This document shows positions 15,882 through 23,533 of a stretch of DNA of 64,000 nt, one piece after another. The stretch comes from SG8-41 sp964521405 (GTDB lineage: Bacteria > Pseudomonadota > Gammaproteobacteria > Burkholderiales > SG8-41), in the NCBI GenBank assembly GCA_964521405.1, contig CAZFRR010000065.1:5971-69970 (forward strand), given 5' to 3'. The position numbers and the translations under genes were made by a program. The number at the start of each line of letters is the position of its first letter. Within the stretch, counting starts at the first letter, position 1. The notes below the pieces were generated by a model. That model ran no database searches and had not been told where the DNA came from. It saw nothing but the letters and a program-made list of their open reading frames with translations.

Positions 15882-17900
15882 TCAACGGAATTTCGCGTTG
15901 AATTGATGCTGTAGTGTCCGGCGTAGTTGAGAGATGGCGGATTCGACTTCCGCGTCGGTTAGTGTCTTGCGAGTATCCTGTAATAACACCCTGAAAGCAA
16001 GACTCTTTTTTCCTTTTTCTACACCCGTACCGCGGTAGATGTCAAACAGCCCTATTTCGGTCACGATCGCGGGCTGCCCCCGGCGCAGCCCCTCCAGGAC
16101 CGCCTGATAGCTGACTTCCTCGTCGATTTCGGCGGCGATGTCGCGCCGCACCGGCGGGAATTTCGATGTCTCCTGGAATGCCGGCAGGCCCCGCTCGCTG
16201 ATGGCTTCAAAGTCGAGTTCGAACAGGACCGGAACGAGCGGCAAATCATACTTCTGCTGCCAGCGCGGGTGCAATTCCCCGATCCATCCCGCCGTCATAC
16301 CCCCGATCAGGATGCGCGCCGACCTGCCCGGATGCAGGGCCGGATGCTCCGCCGGGCGGAATTCCCCCTCGAGCGGCGCGAGAAACGCCTCGATATCGCT
16401 CTTGATGTCGTAAAAATCACCGGGCCGGCCCTTCAGACCCCATTGCTCGTGGCGGGCATCGCCGTAGGAGATTCCTCCTACGCGCAACGGCTGGTGATAA
16501 CCGCCCGATGCATTCTTCATGAAGCAGCAGCCGACCTCGAACAGCCGGGCGCGCGCATGCTTGTGGCTGAGGTTGTGTGCCAGGCAGTTGACCAGCCCGC
16601 CGGCCAGCGTCGAGCGCATGACGCTCATCTGGCTTGCAATCGGGTTGGCCAGCGCCACGGGATTCGTGTTGCCTGCAAAATCCGCTTCCCACGCCGCGTC
16701 CACGAAGCTGTAGCTCACGATTTCCTGGTAGTCGCGCGCCACGAGCAGCCTGCGAATGGCGGCAACGTCGCGCTTGCCCTCCGGCACCGGCAGCATGCCC
16801 GCCAGCGTTACCGGCAGCGAGGCGGGTATCCGGTCGTAACCGTGGATGCGCGCCAGTTCCTCGATCAGGTCTTCTTCGATCGCGATGTCGAAACGGTGGC
16901 TCGGCGGCGTCACCCGGAATTCCCCCTCGGCCGCGGTGAACTCGAAGCGCAGCCGGCGCAGGATGTCGCTCACCTGGGTGCCGTCGAGCTTGATGCCGAG
17001 CATGCGCTCGACGCGCGCCAGCCGCAGGCGCACCGGGTCGCGCGCCGGCAGCGCCGCGCGCGCTTCCGTGACCGGCCCCGCCGCGCCCCCGCAGATTTCC
17101 AGGACGAGCTGGGTGGCGCGCTCCAGCGCCGCCGCCGTTCCCGCAAAATCGACGCCGCGCTCGAAGCGGTAGGAGGAATCCGACGCGAAGTTGAGCAGGC
17201 GGGCTTTCCCGGCGATCGCCTCGGGGCTGAAGAATGCGCTCTCGAGAAATGCGTCGCGCGTGACTTCACTCACCGAGGTATCCAGCCCGCCCATGATGCC
17301 CGCCAACGCCACGGCCTTGGCTTCGTCGGCGATGACCAGGAAGGCGGGCGTGAGCGGCGGCGCCGCGCCGTTGAGCAGCGTCAGCTTTTCCCCCGCCTTC
17401 GCATGTCGCACTCGGATGCCGCCCTCGAGCTTGCCCGCATCGAAGGCATGGAGCGGCTGGCCAAGCTCGAGCATGACGTAATTGGTGATGTCGACCAGCG
17501 CGCTGATCGGGCGGATGCCACCCCGTGCCAGACGCTGAGCCATCCATTCCGGCGTTGCAGCGGCCGCATTGATCCCTTTCACCAGCCGCCCGCAGTAGCG
17601 CGGGCACGCCTGCGGCGCTTCCAGGGTGACGGTCAGCCGGTCGGCAATCGTGGCGCGCGCCGTCTTGATGTCGGGCAGAAGGAGGGGCGCGCCTGTCACC
17701 GCCGCCACTTCACGGGCGATTCCGACGAGGCTCAGGCAATCTCCGCGATTGGGCGTGGGCTTTAACGTCAGCACCTGATCGTCGAGATCGCGCTCGATGT
17801 TTTCCACCTCGACCCCGCTCATCGTGACCGCTTCAGCCAGCTCGCGCGTGGCAAGCGGGGGATTGACGAACGTGCGGAGCCAGTTTTCGGAGAACTTCAT
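15882..17900 (-). CDS. pheT: Phenylalanine--tRNA ligase beta subunit, lacking the B2 tRNA-binding domain
   Basis: 672 aa, about 120 shorter than the usual near-795-aa proteobacterial PheT. The N-terminus is normal (MKFSENWLRTFVNPPLA, then MSGVEVENIE), but it passes straight to LTLKPTPNRGDCLSLVG. In standard PheT the EMAP-II-like OB fold (B2, about residues 39-150) lies between these blocks. The downstream B3/B4 domain (RGGIRPISALVDITNYVMLE), B5, core and C-terminal FDX-ACB domain (FPPVRRDIAAEI) are all present. The frame is clean, so the loss is an in-frame deletion or an assembly event. ATG 17900 is chosen. It is cotranscribed with pheS, although a 150-bp repeat lies between them. Confidence 0.95.
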   Translation of the reverse strand: MKFSENWLRTFVNPPLATRELAEAVTMSGVEVENIERDLDDQVLTLKPTPNRGDCLSLVGIAREVAAVTGAPLLLPDIKTARATIADRLTVTLEAPQACPRYCGRLVKGINAAAATPEWMAQRLARGGIRPISALVDITNYVMLELGQPLHAFDAGKLEGGIRVRHAKAGEKLTLLNGAAPPLTPAFLVIADEAKAVALAGIMGGLDTSVSEVTRDAFLESAFFSPEAIAGKARLLNFASDSSYRFERGVDFAGTAAALERATQLVLEICGGAAGPVTEARAALPARDPVRLRLARVERMLGIKLDGTQVSDILRRLRFEFTAAEGEFRVTPPSHRFDIAIEEDLIEELARIHGYDRIPASLPVTLAGMLPVPEGKRDVAAIRRLLVARDYQEIVSYSFVDAAWEADFAGNTNPVALANPIASQMSVMRSTLAGGLVNCLAHNLSHKHARARLFEVGCCFMKNASGGYHQPLRVGGISYGDARHEQWGLKGRPGDFYDIKSDIEAFLAPLEGEFRPAEHPALHPGRSARILIGGMTAGWIGELHPRWQQKYDLPLVPVLFELDFEAISERGLPAFQETSKFPPVRRDIAAEIDEEVSYQAVLEGLRRGQPAIVTEIGLFDIYRGTGVEKGKKSLAFRVLLQDTRKTLTDAEVESAISQLRRTLQHQFNAKFR

Positions 17901-17907
17901 ATCTAGA

Positions 17908-18054
17908 TAACCGCCATGACGCCAAGACGCCAAGCAATTCCAACGAAACCAATAAAAAACAGATTCATTATTGCGATAGGCATTCCACCAGCGCCCTGTC
18001 TGGTTGAATTTTGAAATAATTGCTGTTCCTGGCGCCTTGGCGTCATGGCGGTTA
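17908..18054. repeat. Tandem-unit inverted repeat between pheS and pheT (GACGCCAAG family)
   Basis: Left arm 17908-17934 contains TAACCGCCATGACGCCAAG followed by another ACGCCAAG unit. The right arm 18036-18054 reads CTTGGCGTCATGGCGGTTA, a perfect inverted match to 19 bases of the left arm. The right arm includes the pheS stop codon. Because pheS and pheT encode subunits made in equal amounts, a 150-bp hairpin-forming gap between them is unexpected. Confidence 0.93.
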
Positions 18055-19038
18055 ATTAAACTGCCTCAGGAAGCGCAGGTCATTCTCGAAGAACAGGCGC
18101 AAGTCGCTCACGCCGTAGCGCAGCATCGTCAGCCGGTCGAGGCCCAGCCCGAAGGCGAAGCCCTGGTACTTCTCAGGGTCGATTTTCACGTTCCTCAGCA
18201 CGTTGGGGTGCACCATGCCCGCGCCCCCCATCTCGAGCCAGCCGTCGCCGAAGCTCATGTCGATCTCGGCGGAAGGCTCGGTGAACGGGAAGAACGACGG
18301 CCGGAAGCGCACCTTGAGGTCGTCGCGCTCGAAAAACTTCCCGAGAAACTCGATCAACACGCCCTTCAGGTTGGCCAGGGTGATGTGCTCGTCGATCCAC
18401 AGCCCCTCGACCTGGTGAAACATCGGGGAATGCGTGGCATCCGAATCCACGCGGTAGACCCGGCCGGGCGCGATGATTTTCGCCGGCGGGCGGTGCGCCT
18501 CCAGGTGGCGGATCTGCATCGGCGAGGCATGCGTGCGCAGCAGGTGCTTGCCGTCGGCCAGGTAGAAAGTGTCGTGCATCGAGCGCGCCGGGTGGTTCTC
18601 CGGCTGGTTCAACGCGGTGAAATTGTAGTAATCGGTCTCGATCTCGGGGCCGTCGACCACTTCGAACCCCATCGAGCGGAACAGCGCTTCGATGCGCTCC
18701 TGGGTGCGCGTCACCGGGTGCAGACCGCCGACGGCAAGGCCGCGGCCCGGCAGCGTGACGTCGAGCTTCTCCGCGGACAGCCGGGATTCGAGCTGGCCGG
18801 CCTGGATGCGGGCGCGCCGCTCTTCCAGCGCCGCTTCCAATTTCACCTTGGCGGCGTTGACGCGGCTGCCGAACGCCGGGCGCTCCGCCGCCGGCAGCTT
18901 GGAGAGCTCCTTCAGCAGCAGGGTCAGCGCGCCGGACTTTCCCAGGTAGCGCGCCTTGGCCTGCTCGAGCTGGTTGGCATCGATCGTGCCCGCGAACGCT
19001 GCGAGCGCTTCATTCACGATGGCGTCAACGTCTTGCAT
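18052..19038 (-). CDS. pheS: Phenylalanine--tRNA ligase alpha subunit
   Basis: A 328-aa class II catalytic subunit. An N-terminal coiled-coil arm occupies about residues 1-85. Class II motif 2 is seen in RVYRVDSDATHSPMFHQVEG, Phe-pocket region in FRPSFFPFTEPSAEIDM, and motif 3 in GFAFGLGLDRLTMLRYG. Length is typical. It lies 163 bp after rplT, separated by a terminator-like hairpin and a CTGGG repeat, so pheST may have its own promoter or an attenuator. Confidence 0.98.
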   Translation of the reverse strand: MQDVDAIVNEALAAFAGTIDANQLEQAKARYLGKSGALTLLLKELSKLPAAERPAFGSRVNAAKVKLEAALEERRARIQAGQLESRLSAEKLDVTLPGRGLAVGGLHPVTRTQERIEALFRSMGFEVVDGPEIETDYYNFTALNQPENHPARSMHDTFYLADGKHLLRTHASPMQIRHLEAHRPPAKIIAPGRVYRVDSDATHSPMFHQVEGLWIDEHITLANLKGVLIEFLGKFFERDDLKVRFRPSFFPFTEPSAEIDMSFGDGWLEMGGAGMVHPNVLRNVKIDPEKYQGFAFGLGLDRLTMLRYGVSDLRLFFENDLRFLRQFN

Positions 19039-19050
19039 ACGCGAGAAGAG

Positions 19051-19113
19051 AGGCTGGGGGCTGGGGGCTGGGGGCTGGGAGCTGGGAACTGGGAACTGGT
19101 GGCTAGAGGCTAG
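19051..19113. repeat. GCTGGGG/AACTGGG tandem repeat upstream of pheS
   Basis: Units GCTGGGG (several), GCTGGGA, ACTGGGA, ACTGGTG and GCTAGAG run for about 60 bp with a 7-bp period. Only one arm is seen. It lies between the pheS start and the terminator-like hairpin at 19119-19141. Confidence 0.85.
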
Positions 19114-19118
19114 AAAAA

Positions 19119-19141
19119 AAGAGGCCCTTCAGCCTCTTTTT
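19119..19141. terminator. Bidirectional intrinsic terminator or attenuator hairpin between rplT and pheS
   Basis: AGAGGC (19120-19125) and GCCTCT (19132-19137) form a stem with a six-base loop. It is flanked by a run of A on one side and T on the other, so it can end transcription on either strand. On the coding strand it lies after rplT and before pheS. Escherichia coli pheST is controlled by attenuation here, but no Phe-rich leader peptide was found in this sequence. Confidence 0.75.
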
Positions 19142-19201
19142 CCCAATTTTGGGAAACCGGGATCTGCGAGTCCCTGATCCCTGCTCCTTAATCCTTGCCT
19201 G

Positions 19202-19561
19202 TCAGGCGCCGAGACTCGCTTTGGCTTTTTCCACGAACTTCAGGAACGCCGGCTTGTCGAGGACGGCGATGTCGGCAAGCACCTTGCGGTCCACGGCGAC
19301 TGCCGCCTTCTTCAGGCCGTTCATGAAGCGGCTGTAGCTCATGCCGTGCTCGCGGGCGGCGGCGTTGATGCGCGCGATCCACAGCGCGCGGAACACCCCC
19401 TTGCGGTCGCGGCGGTCGCGGTAGGCGTACTGCCCGGCCCGCATCACTGCTTCGTTGGCGATGCGGAAAACGTTCTTGCGGCGGCCGCGGAAACCCTTGG
19501 CCTTCTGGAGAACCTTCTTGTGGGCGGCGCGGGCGGTGACGCCGCGTTTGACTCGTGGCAT
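19202..19561 (-). CDS. rplT: 50S ribosomal protein L20
   Basis: A 119-aa ribosomal protein with typical L20 blocks: MPRVKRGVTARAAHKKVLQK, AKGFRGRRKNVFRIANEAV, YAYRDRRDRKG, WIARINAAAREHGMSYSRFM. Normal length. It follows rpmI by 14 bp in the infC-rpmI-rplT operon, where L20 represses translation of rpmI in other bacteria. Confidence 0.99.
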   Translation of the reverse strand: MPRVKRGVTARAAHKKVLQKAKGFRGRRKNVFRIANEAVMRAGQYAYRDRRDRKGVFRALWIARINAAAREHGMSYSRFMNGLKKAAVAVDRKVLADIAVLDKPAFLKFVEKAKASLGA

Positions 19562-19575
19562 GGCGGTCTCCCCCC

Positions 19576-19770
19576 TTAGTACGGCAGCATCACGCCGACG
19601 GAACGCCTGTCGGCATCATGAACGCCGGTGCTGCCGCGCAGATGGCGCTTGCGCTTGGAGTTCTTCTTGGTGAGGATGTGGCGCGTGAAAGCCTTGCCGC
19701 GCTTGATGCTGCCTCCGGCGCGCTTACGAAAGCGCTTGGCGGCGCCGCGCTTGGTCTTCAACTTCGGCAT
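19576..19770 (-). CDS. rpmI: 50S ribosomal protein L35
   Basis: A 64-aa basic ribosomal protein: MPKLKTKRGAAKRFRKR, AFTRHILTKKNSKRKRHLRG, ending VGVMLPY. Preceded by AAGGAG at a good distance. Its place between infC and rplT is the universal order. Confidence 0.99.
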   Translation of the reverse strand: MPKLKTKRGAAKRFRKRAGGSIKRGKAFTRHILTKKNSKRKRHLRGSTGVHDADRRSVGVMLPY

Positions 19771-19848
19771 GACAACTCCTTTTTTAACATAGCGCCGGGT
19801 GCCTCCGGATGGAGATCTTGAAACCCGGACAACTACTTCTTCTAGAAA

Positions 19849-20484
19849 CTACTTATTCTCGATTTCGGCCGCAACTTCCGCCGCGGCCATTGGGGCCGCC
19901 GCTTTCGCGGGAGCCGCCGCCTTCTTTGGCGCCGCAGGCTTCGCAGCGCTCTTCGCGACAGGTTTCCCGGTTTTCTTCGGGGCCAGCACCATGATCAGCT
20001 GGCGGCCTTCCATCTTCGGATACTGCTCGACCGTGCTGTACGCTTCGAGATCGCCCCTCACCCGCTCGATCAGGCGGTGCCCCAGTTCCTGGTGGGCCAT
20101 CTCGCGCCCGCGGTAGCGCAGGGTAATCTTGGCTTTGTCGCCCTCTTCCAGGAAGCGCGTCAGGTTGCGCAGCTTGATCTTGTAATCACCCTCGTCGGTG
20201 CCGGGACGGAACTTGATCTCCTTGACGATAATCTGCTTCTGCTTCAGCTTCGCCTCGTGGCGCTTCTTGGCCTCACGGTACTTGTATTTCCCGTAATCCA
20301 TGACGCGGCACACCGGCGGCACTGCCGTAGGCGCGATTTCAACGAGGTCGAGCTCGGCCTCTTCGGCCAGCTTGTTGGCTGCAGCGAGACTCACTACGCC
20401 TACCTGCTCGCCGCTGGCGCCTATCAACCGGACTTCTGGTGCATTGATCTCGGTGTTGATCCGCGGTTCTTTTTCCTGTGCGAT
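19849..20484 (-). CDS. infC: Translation initiation factor IF-3, ATC start codon
   Basis: 211 aa if read from the ATC at 20484. The IF3 N-domain then begins IAQEKEPRINTEINAPEV, matching the conserved family N-terminus. The first conventional start, TTG 20427, would remove 19 conserved residues. CAGGGGG lies 6 nt before the ATC. A rare initiation codon (AUU in Escherichia coli) underlies autoregulation of infC, because IF-3 rejects such starts. Core blocks: PPVCRVMDYGKYKYREAKK, KEIKFRPGTDEGDYK. The C-terminus has an Ala/Lys-rich tail. The ATC lies 21 bp after the thrS stop. Confidence 0.93.
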   Translation of the reverse strand: MAQEKEPRINTEINAPEVRLIGASGEQVGVVSLAAANKLAEEAELDLVEIAPTAVPPVCRVMDYGKYKYREAKKRHEAKLKQKQIIVKEIKFRPGTDEGDYKIKLRNLTRFLEEGDKAKITLRYRGREMAHQELGHRLIERVRGDLEAYSTVEQYPKMEGRQLIMVLAPKKTGKPVAKSAAKPAAPKKAAAPAKAAAPMAAAEVAAEIENK

Positions 20485-20504
20485 GTAGCGCCCCCTGTGT
20501 CCCG

Positions 20505-22427
20505 TTAAATTTGCGCCGTGCGTCCCAGCCGGGCTTCCTCGGTTCTGAGCCTGGTGACGAAATCGGCCAGACTCATCTGGCCGAGATCCTCGCCCTTGCG
20601 GGTGCGCACGGCAACCATTTGCGCCACCTTTTCCTTGTCACCGATGATGACCTGGTAGGGCAGCTTTTGCAGACTATGTTCCCGAATTTTATAGGAAATT
20701 TTCTCATTCCTCAAGTCGGCCACGGCGCGCAATCCGGCCTGCCTGAGCCCGTCCCTGACGCTCTTGGCGTAGTCCGACTGATGCTCGGTGATGCTCAGCA
20801 CCGCCACCTGGACCGGCGCGAGCCACACCGGCATCGCTCCCGCGTAGTGCTCGATCAGGATGCCAATGAAACGCTCGAAGGAACCCAGGACCGCCCGGTG
20901 CAGCATCACCGGCACGTGGCGCGCGTTGTCCTCCCCGACGTATTCGGCCCCGAGGCGGCCCGGCATCGAAAAATCGAGCTGCATGGTGCCGCACTGCCAC
21001 ACCCGGCCGATGCTGTCCTTCAGCGAGAACTCGATCTTGGGGCCATAGAACGCCCCTTCACCGGGTTGCAGGTCGTATTGCAGGCCCTTGCGCTCGAGCG
21101 CTATTTTCAGCGCCGCTTCGGCCTTGTCCCACTGCTCGTCGGTGCCGACGCGCTTCACCGGACGGGTGGAGAGCTTGACCAGGATCTCGTCGAAGCCGAA
21201 ATCGGCGTAGACGCGCTGCAGGAGGTCGATGAAGCGGATCACTTCCGGCTCGACCTGGGCCTCGGTGCAGAAGATATGGGCGTCGTCCTGGGTAAATCCC
21301 CGCACGCGCATCAGCCCGTGCAGGGCGCCCGAGGGCTCGTTGCGGTGGCAGGAGCCGAATTCGGCGAGCCGCAGCGGCAGGTCCCGGTAACTCTTCAGCC
21401 CCTGGTTGAAGATCTGGACGTGCCCCGGGCAGTTCATCGGTTTCACCGCGTAATCGCGCGACTCCGACTCGGTGAAAAACATGTTCTCGCGAAAGTTGTC
21501 CCAGTGCCCCGAGCGCTTCCACAGCGAGACATCGAGCACCTGCGGCGCCCGCACCTCGGCATAGCCGTTCTCGTCGAGGATGCGCCGCATGTATTGCTCG
21601 ATGCACTGCCAGATCACCCAGCCCCGGGGATGCCAGAACACCATGCCCGGCGCCTCGTCCTGGGTGTGGAACAGCTCGAGCTGTTTTCCGAGCTTGCGGT
21701 GGTCGCGCTTTTCCGCCTCCTCGAGCCGTCGCAGGTAGGCGTCCTGGCCCTCCTTGCTGCCCCAGGCGGTGCCGTAGATCCGCTGCAGCATCTCGTTCTT
21801 CGAGTCGCCGCGCCAGTACGCGCCCGCCACCCGCATCAGCTTGACCACCTTCAGCTTGCCGGTCGAGGGCACGTGCGGCCCGCGGCAGAGATCGATGAAA
21901 TTATTCTGCCGGTAGAGCGAGATCGCCTCGCCGCCCGGGATCGCCGCGATGATCTCGGCCTTGTAATGCTCGCCCTGGTCCCTGAAGAACTTGACCGCCT
22001 CGTCACGCGGCATCACCTGGCGCTCGACCAGGATGTCGCGCTTGGCGATCTCCTGCATGCGCTTCTCGATGGCGGCGAGATCTTCCGGCGTGAACGCCCG
22101 CTTGTAGGAAAAATCGTAGTAGAAGCCGTCCTCGATCACCGGGCCGATGGTGACCTGCGCGTCGGGGAACAATTCCTTTACCGCGTGCGCCAGCAGGTGC
22201 GCCGTGGAGTGCCGCAGGAGCTCCAGCCCCTCCGGAACTTTCTCGGTGATGATGGCGACTTCGGCGTCCGAATCGATGCGATGGGACGTATCCACCAGCC
22301 TGCCGTTGACCTTGCCGGCTAGCGCGGCGCGCGCGAGACCGGGGCCGATCGCCTGAGCGAGCTCGGCCACGGTCACGGGCTGGTCGAATTTCCTGACCGA
22401 CCCGTCGGGTAGACGGATATCCGGCAT
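20505..22427 (-). CDS. thrS: Threonine--tRNA ligase
   Basis: A 640-aa class II synthetase of standard length. N-terminal TGS domain (residues 1-61), editing domain with HSTAHLLAHAVKELFP, zinc and catalytic region with MNCPGHVQIF and HRNEPSGALHGLMRVRGF, and anticodon-binding domain from about residue 535 (VAVLSITEHQSDYAKSVRDG). AGGA lies 5 nt before the ATG. It opens the thrS-infC-rpmI-rplT block and follows a structured leader (22451-22574) and tRNA-Val. Confidence 0.99.
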   Translation of the reverse strand: MPDIRLPDGSVRKFDQPVTVAELAQAIGPGLARAALAGKVNGRLVDTSHRIDSDAEVAIITEKVPEGLELLRHSTAHLLAHAVKELFPDAQVTIGPVIEDGFYYDFSYKRAFTPEDLAAIEKRMQEIAKRDILVERQVMPRDEAVKFFRDQGEHYKAEIIAAIPGGEAISLYRQNNFIDLCRGPHVPSTGKLKVVKLMRVAGAYWRGDSKNEMLQRIYGTAWGSKEGQDAYLRRLEEAEKRDHRKLGKQLELFHTQDEAPGMVFWHPRGWVIWQCIEQYMRRILDENGYAEVRAPQVLDVSLWKRSGHWDNFRENMFFTESESRDYAVKPMNCPGHVQIFNQGLKSYRDLPLRLAEFGSCHRNEPSGALHGLMRVRGFTQDDAHIFCTEAQVEPEVIRFIDLLQRVYADFGFDEILVKLSTRPVKRVGTDEQWDKAEAALKIALERKGLQYDLQPGEGAFYGPKIEFSLKDSIGRVWQCGTMQLDFSMPGRLGAEYVGEDNARHVPVMLHRAVLGSFERFIGILIEHYAGAMPVWLAPVQVAVLSITEHQSDYAKSVRDGLRQAGLRAVADLRNEKISYKIREHSLQKLPYQVIIGDKEKVAQMVAVRTRKGEDLGQMSLADFVTRLRTEEARLGRTAQI

Positions 22428-22450
22428 AATCCTATGACACCAAAATAAAT

Positions 22451-22574
22451 CCGCGCGTTGAACGGCGAGGCCATGTACGAGAGCCGCGGCTCCCGTGCCC
22501 TAGGCGCCCGTTCGAACGCGCGGAGTTAAACCGGCGCCCAGGTTGGGGGAACCACTGCCCCCGCAAGCTGGGCG
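22451..22574 (-). promoter_or_regulatory. Structured thrS leader with two strong stem-loops
   Basis: Between tRNA-Val and the thrS start, the minus-strand transcript can form two stems. The first pairs CGCCCAG (22568-22574 on the transcript strand) with CTGGGCG (22535-22541), and an inner GGGGG/CCCCC extends it. The second pairs CCGCGCGTT (22515-22523 side) with AACGCGCGG (22451-22459), with a self-complementary GAGCCGCGGCTC in its apex (22481-22492). In Escherichia coli, ThrRS represses its own mRNA by binding tRNA-like stems just upstream of thrS. A comparable role here is inference. Confidence 0.6.
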
Positions 22575-22589
22575 TCCGGATTTAACAAC

Positions 22590-22666
22590 TGGTAGGCGCG
22601 ATTGGAATCGAACCAACGACCTCATCCATGTCAAGGATGCGCTCTAGCCAACTGAGCTACGCGCCT
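22590..22666 (-). tRNA. tRNA-Val (anticodon GAC)
   Basis: A 77-nt cloverleaf with encoded CCA: acceptor AGGCGCG/CGCGCCT, D arm GCTC/GAGC, anticodon stem CATCC/GGATG with loop TTGACAT (anticodon GAC), T arm GTTGG/CCAAT. It lies just upstream of thrS on the same strand, a common betaproteobacterial arrangement. Confidence 0.97.
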
Positions 22667-22714
22667 GGGAAGCACGGATTGTAGCGGAACGCCAAGATTG
22701 GTTCAAATAAAATC

Positions 22715-23521
22715 ATGGACTTGCACAACAAACCTGCCCCCCGCCCGCGATCGTGGGTGGCGCTGGCGCTCGGCCTCGCGCTCGCGTCAGCGCTGCACGC
22801 GGCAGAGGACATGGTCCCGGTTCCGGGCGGGGCCTTCATCATGGGCAGCGACAGCGGCCCCGCCGATGAGCGTCCCGCGCACCGCGTAACCCTGCCCGCC
22901 TTTTCCATCGACCGGCACCCGGTGACCAACGCCGCGTTCGCCGAATTTCTCAACGCATCGGGCCCGTTCAACGCCGGACGAGAGAGGCTGTTTGATTTCG
23001 ACGACCCCGATTCGCGCGTGCATCGCGTGCAAGGCAAGTGGGTCGCCGATGCCGGGTTCGATCAGCACCCGGTCGTCGAAGTGACCTGGGCCGGCGCGCG
23101 CGACTATTGCGCCTGGCGCGGCAAGCGGTTGCCGACCGAAGCCGAATGGGAAAAAGCGGCGCGCGGCACCGATGGCCGCCGCTATCCCTGGGGCAATTCA
23201 CTCCCCGACCGGACGCGCGCGCAGTTCTCGGCGCGCTTCAACGAAACCGCTCTGGTCCACGCATTTCCGCTGGGCGCGAGCCCGTTCGGCGCGCAGGACA
23301 TGGCGGGCAACGCCTGGGAATGGGTTGCCAGCGCCTATCGTCCCTACCCCTACGAGGCGAAAGACGGCCGGGAGGATTCGATTGCGGGGCCGGTGCGCGG
23401 CACGCGCGGCGGCGGGCACGACTCGCCGGCGGACGAACTCACGACGACGCAGCGCGGACGCAATCTGTCGCGCAACCCCGCTTCGGGGCACCATAATATC
23501 GGCTTCCGCTGCGCGAATTAA
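22715..23521 (+). CDS. Secreted SUMF1/formylglycine-generating-enzyme-fold protein without the catalytic cysteines
   Basis: A 268-aa protein with a signal peptide (SWVALALGLALASALHAAEDM) and one SUMF1-type domain. Family motifs: VPGGAFIMGSDSG, FSIDRHPVTNAAFAEFL, HPVVEVTWAGARDYCAWRG, RLPTEAEWEKAARG, DMAGNAWEW, HHNIGFRC. True formylglycine-generating enzymes carry a Cys pair in the block before the C-terminus; here GTRGGGHDSPADELTTTQRG has none. It is therefore likely a non-enzymatic or different-activity member, as with several periplasmic relatives. The hydratase gene begins 12 bp downstream, with its ribosome site next to this stop codon. Confidence 0.88.
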   Translation: MDLHNKPAPRPRSWVALALGLALASALHAAEDMVPVPGGAFIMGSDSGPADERPAHRVTLPAFSIDRHPVTNAAFAEFLNASGPFNAGRERLFDFDDPDSRVHRVQGKWVADAGFDQHPVVEVTWAGARDYCAWRGKRLPTEAEWEKAARGTDGRRYPWGNSLPDRTRAQFSARFNETALVHAFPLGASPFGAQDMAGNAWEWVASAYRPYPYEAKDGREDSIAGPVRGTRGGGHDSPADELTTTQRGRNLSRNPASGHHNIGFRCAN

Positions 23522-23533
23522 GGAGACTTCCCG

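Noticed and set aside
20478..22322. Long antisense open frame across thrS
   Set aside because: Shadow of GC-rich coding; thrS on the other strand is fully conserved.
22451..22574. T-box riboswitch before thrS
   Set aside because: T-boxes are typical of Firmicutes; no T-box sequence or antiterminator was seen.
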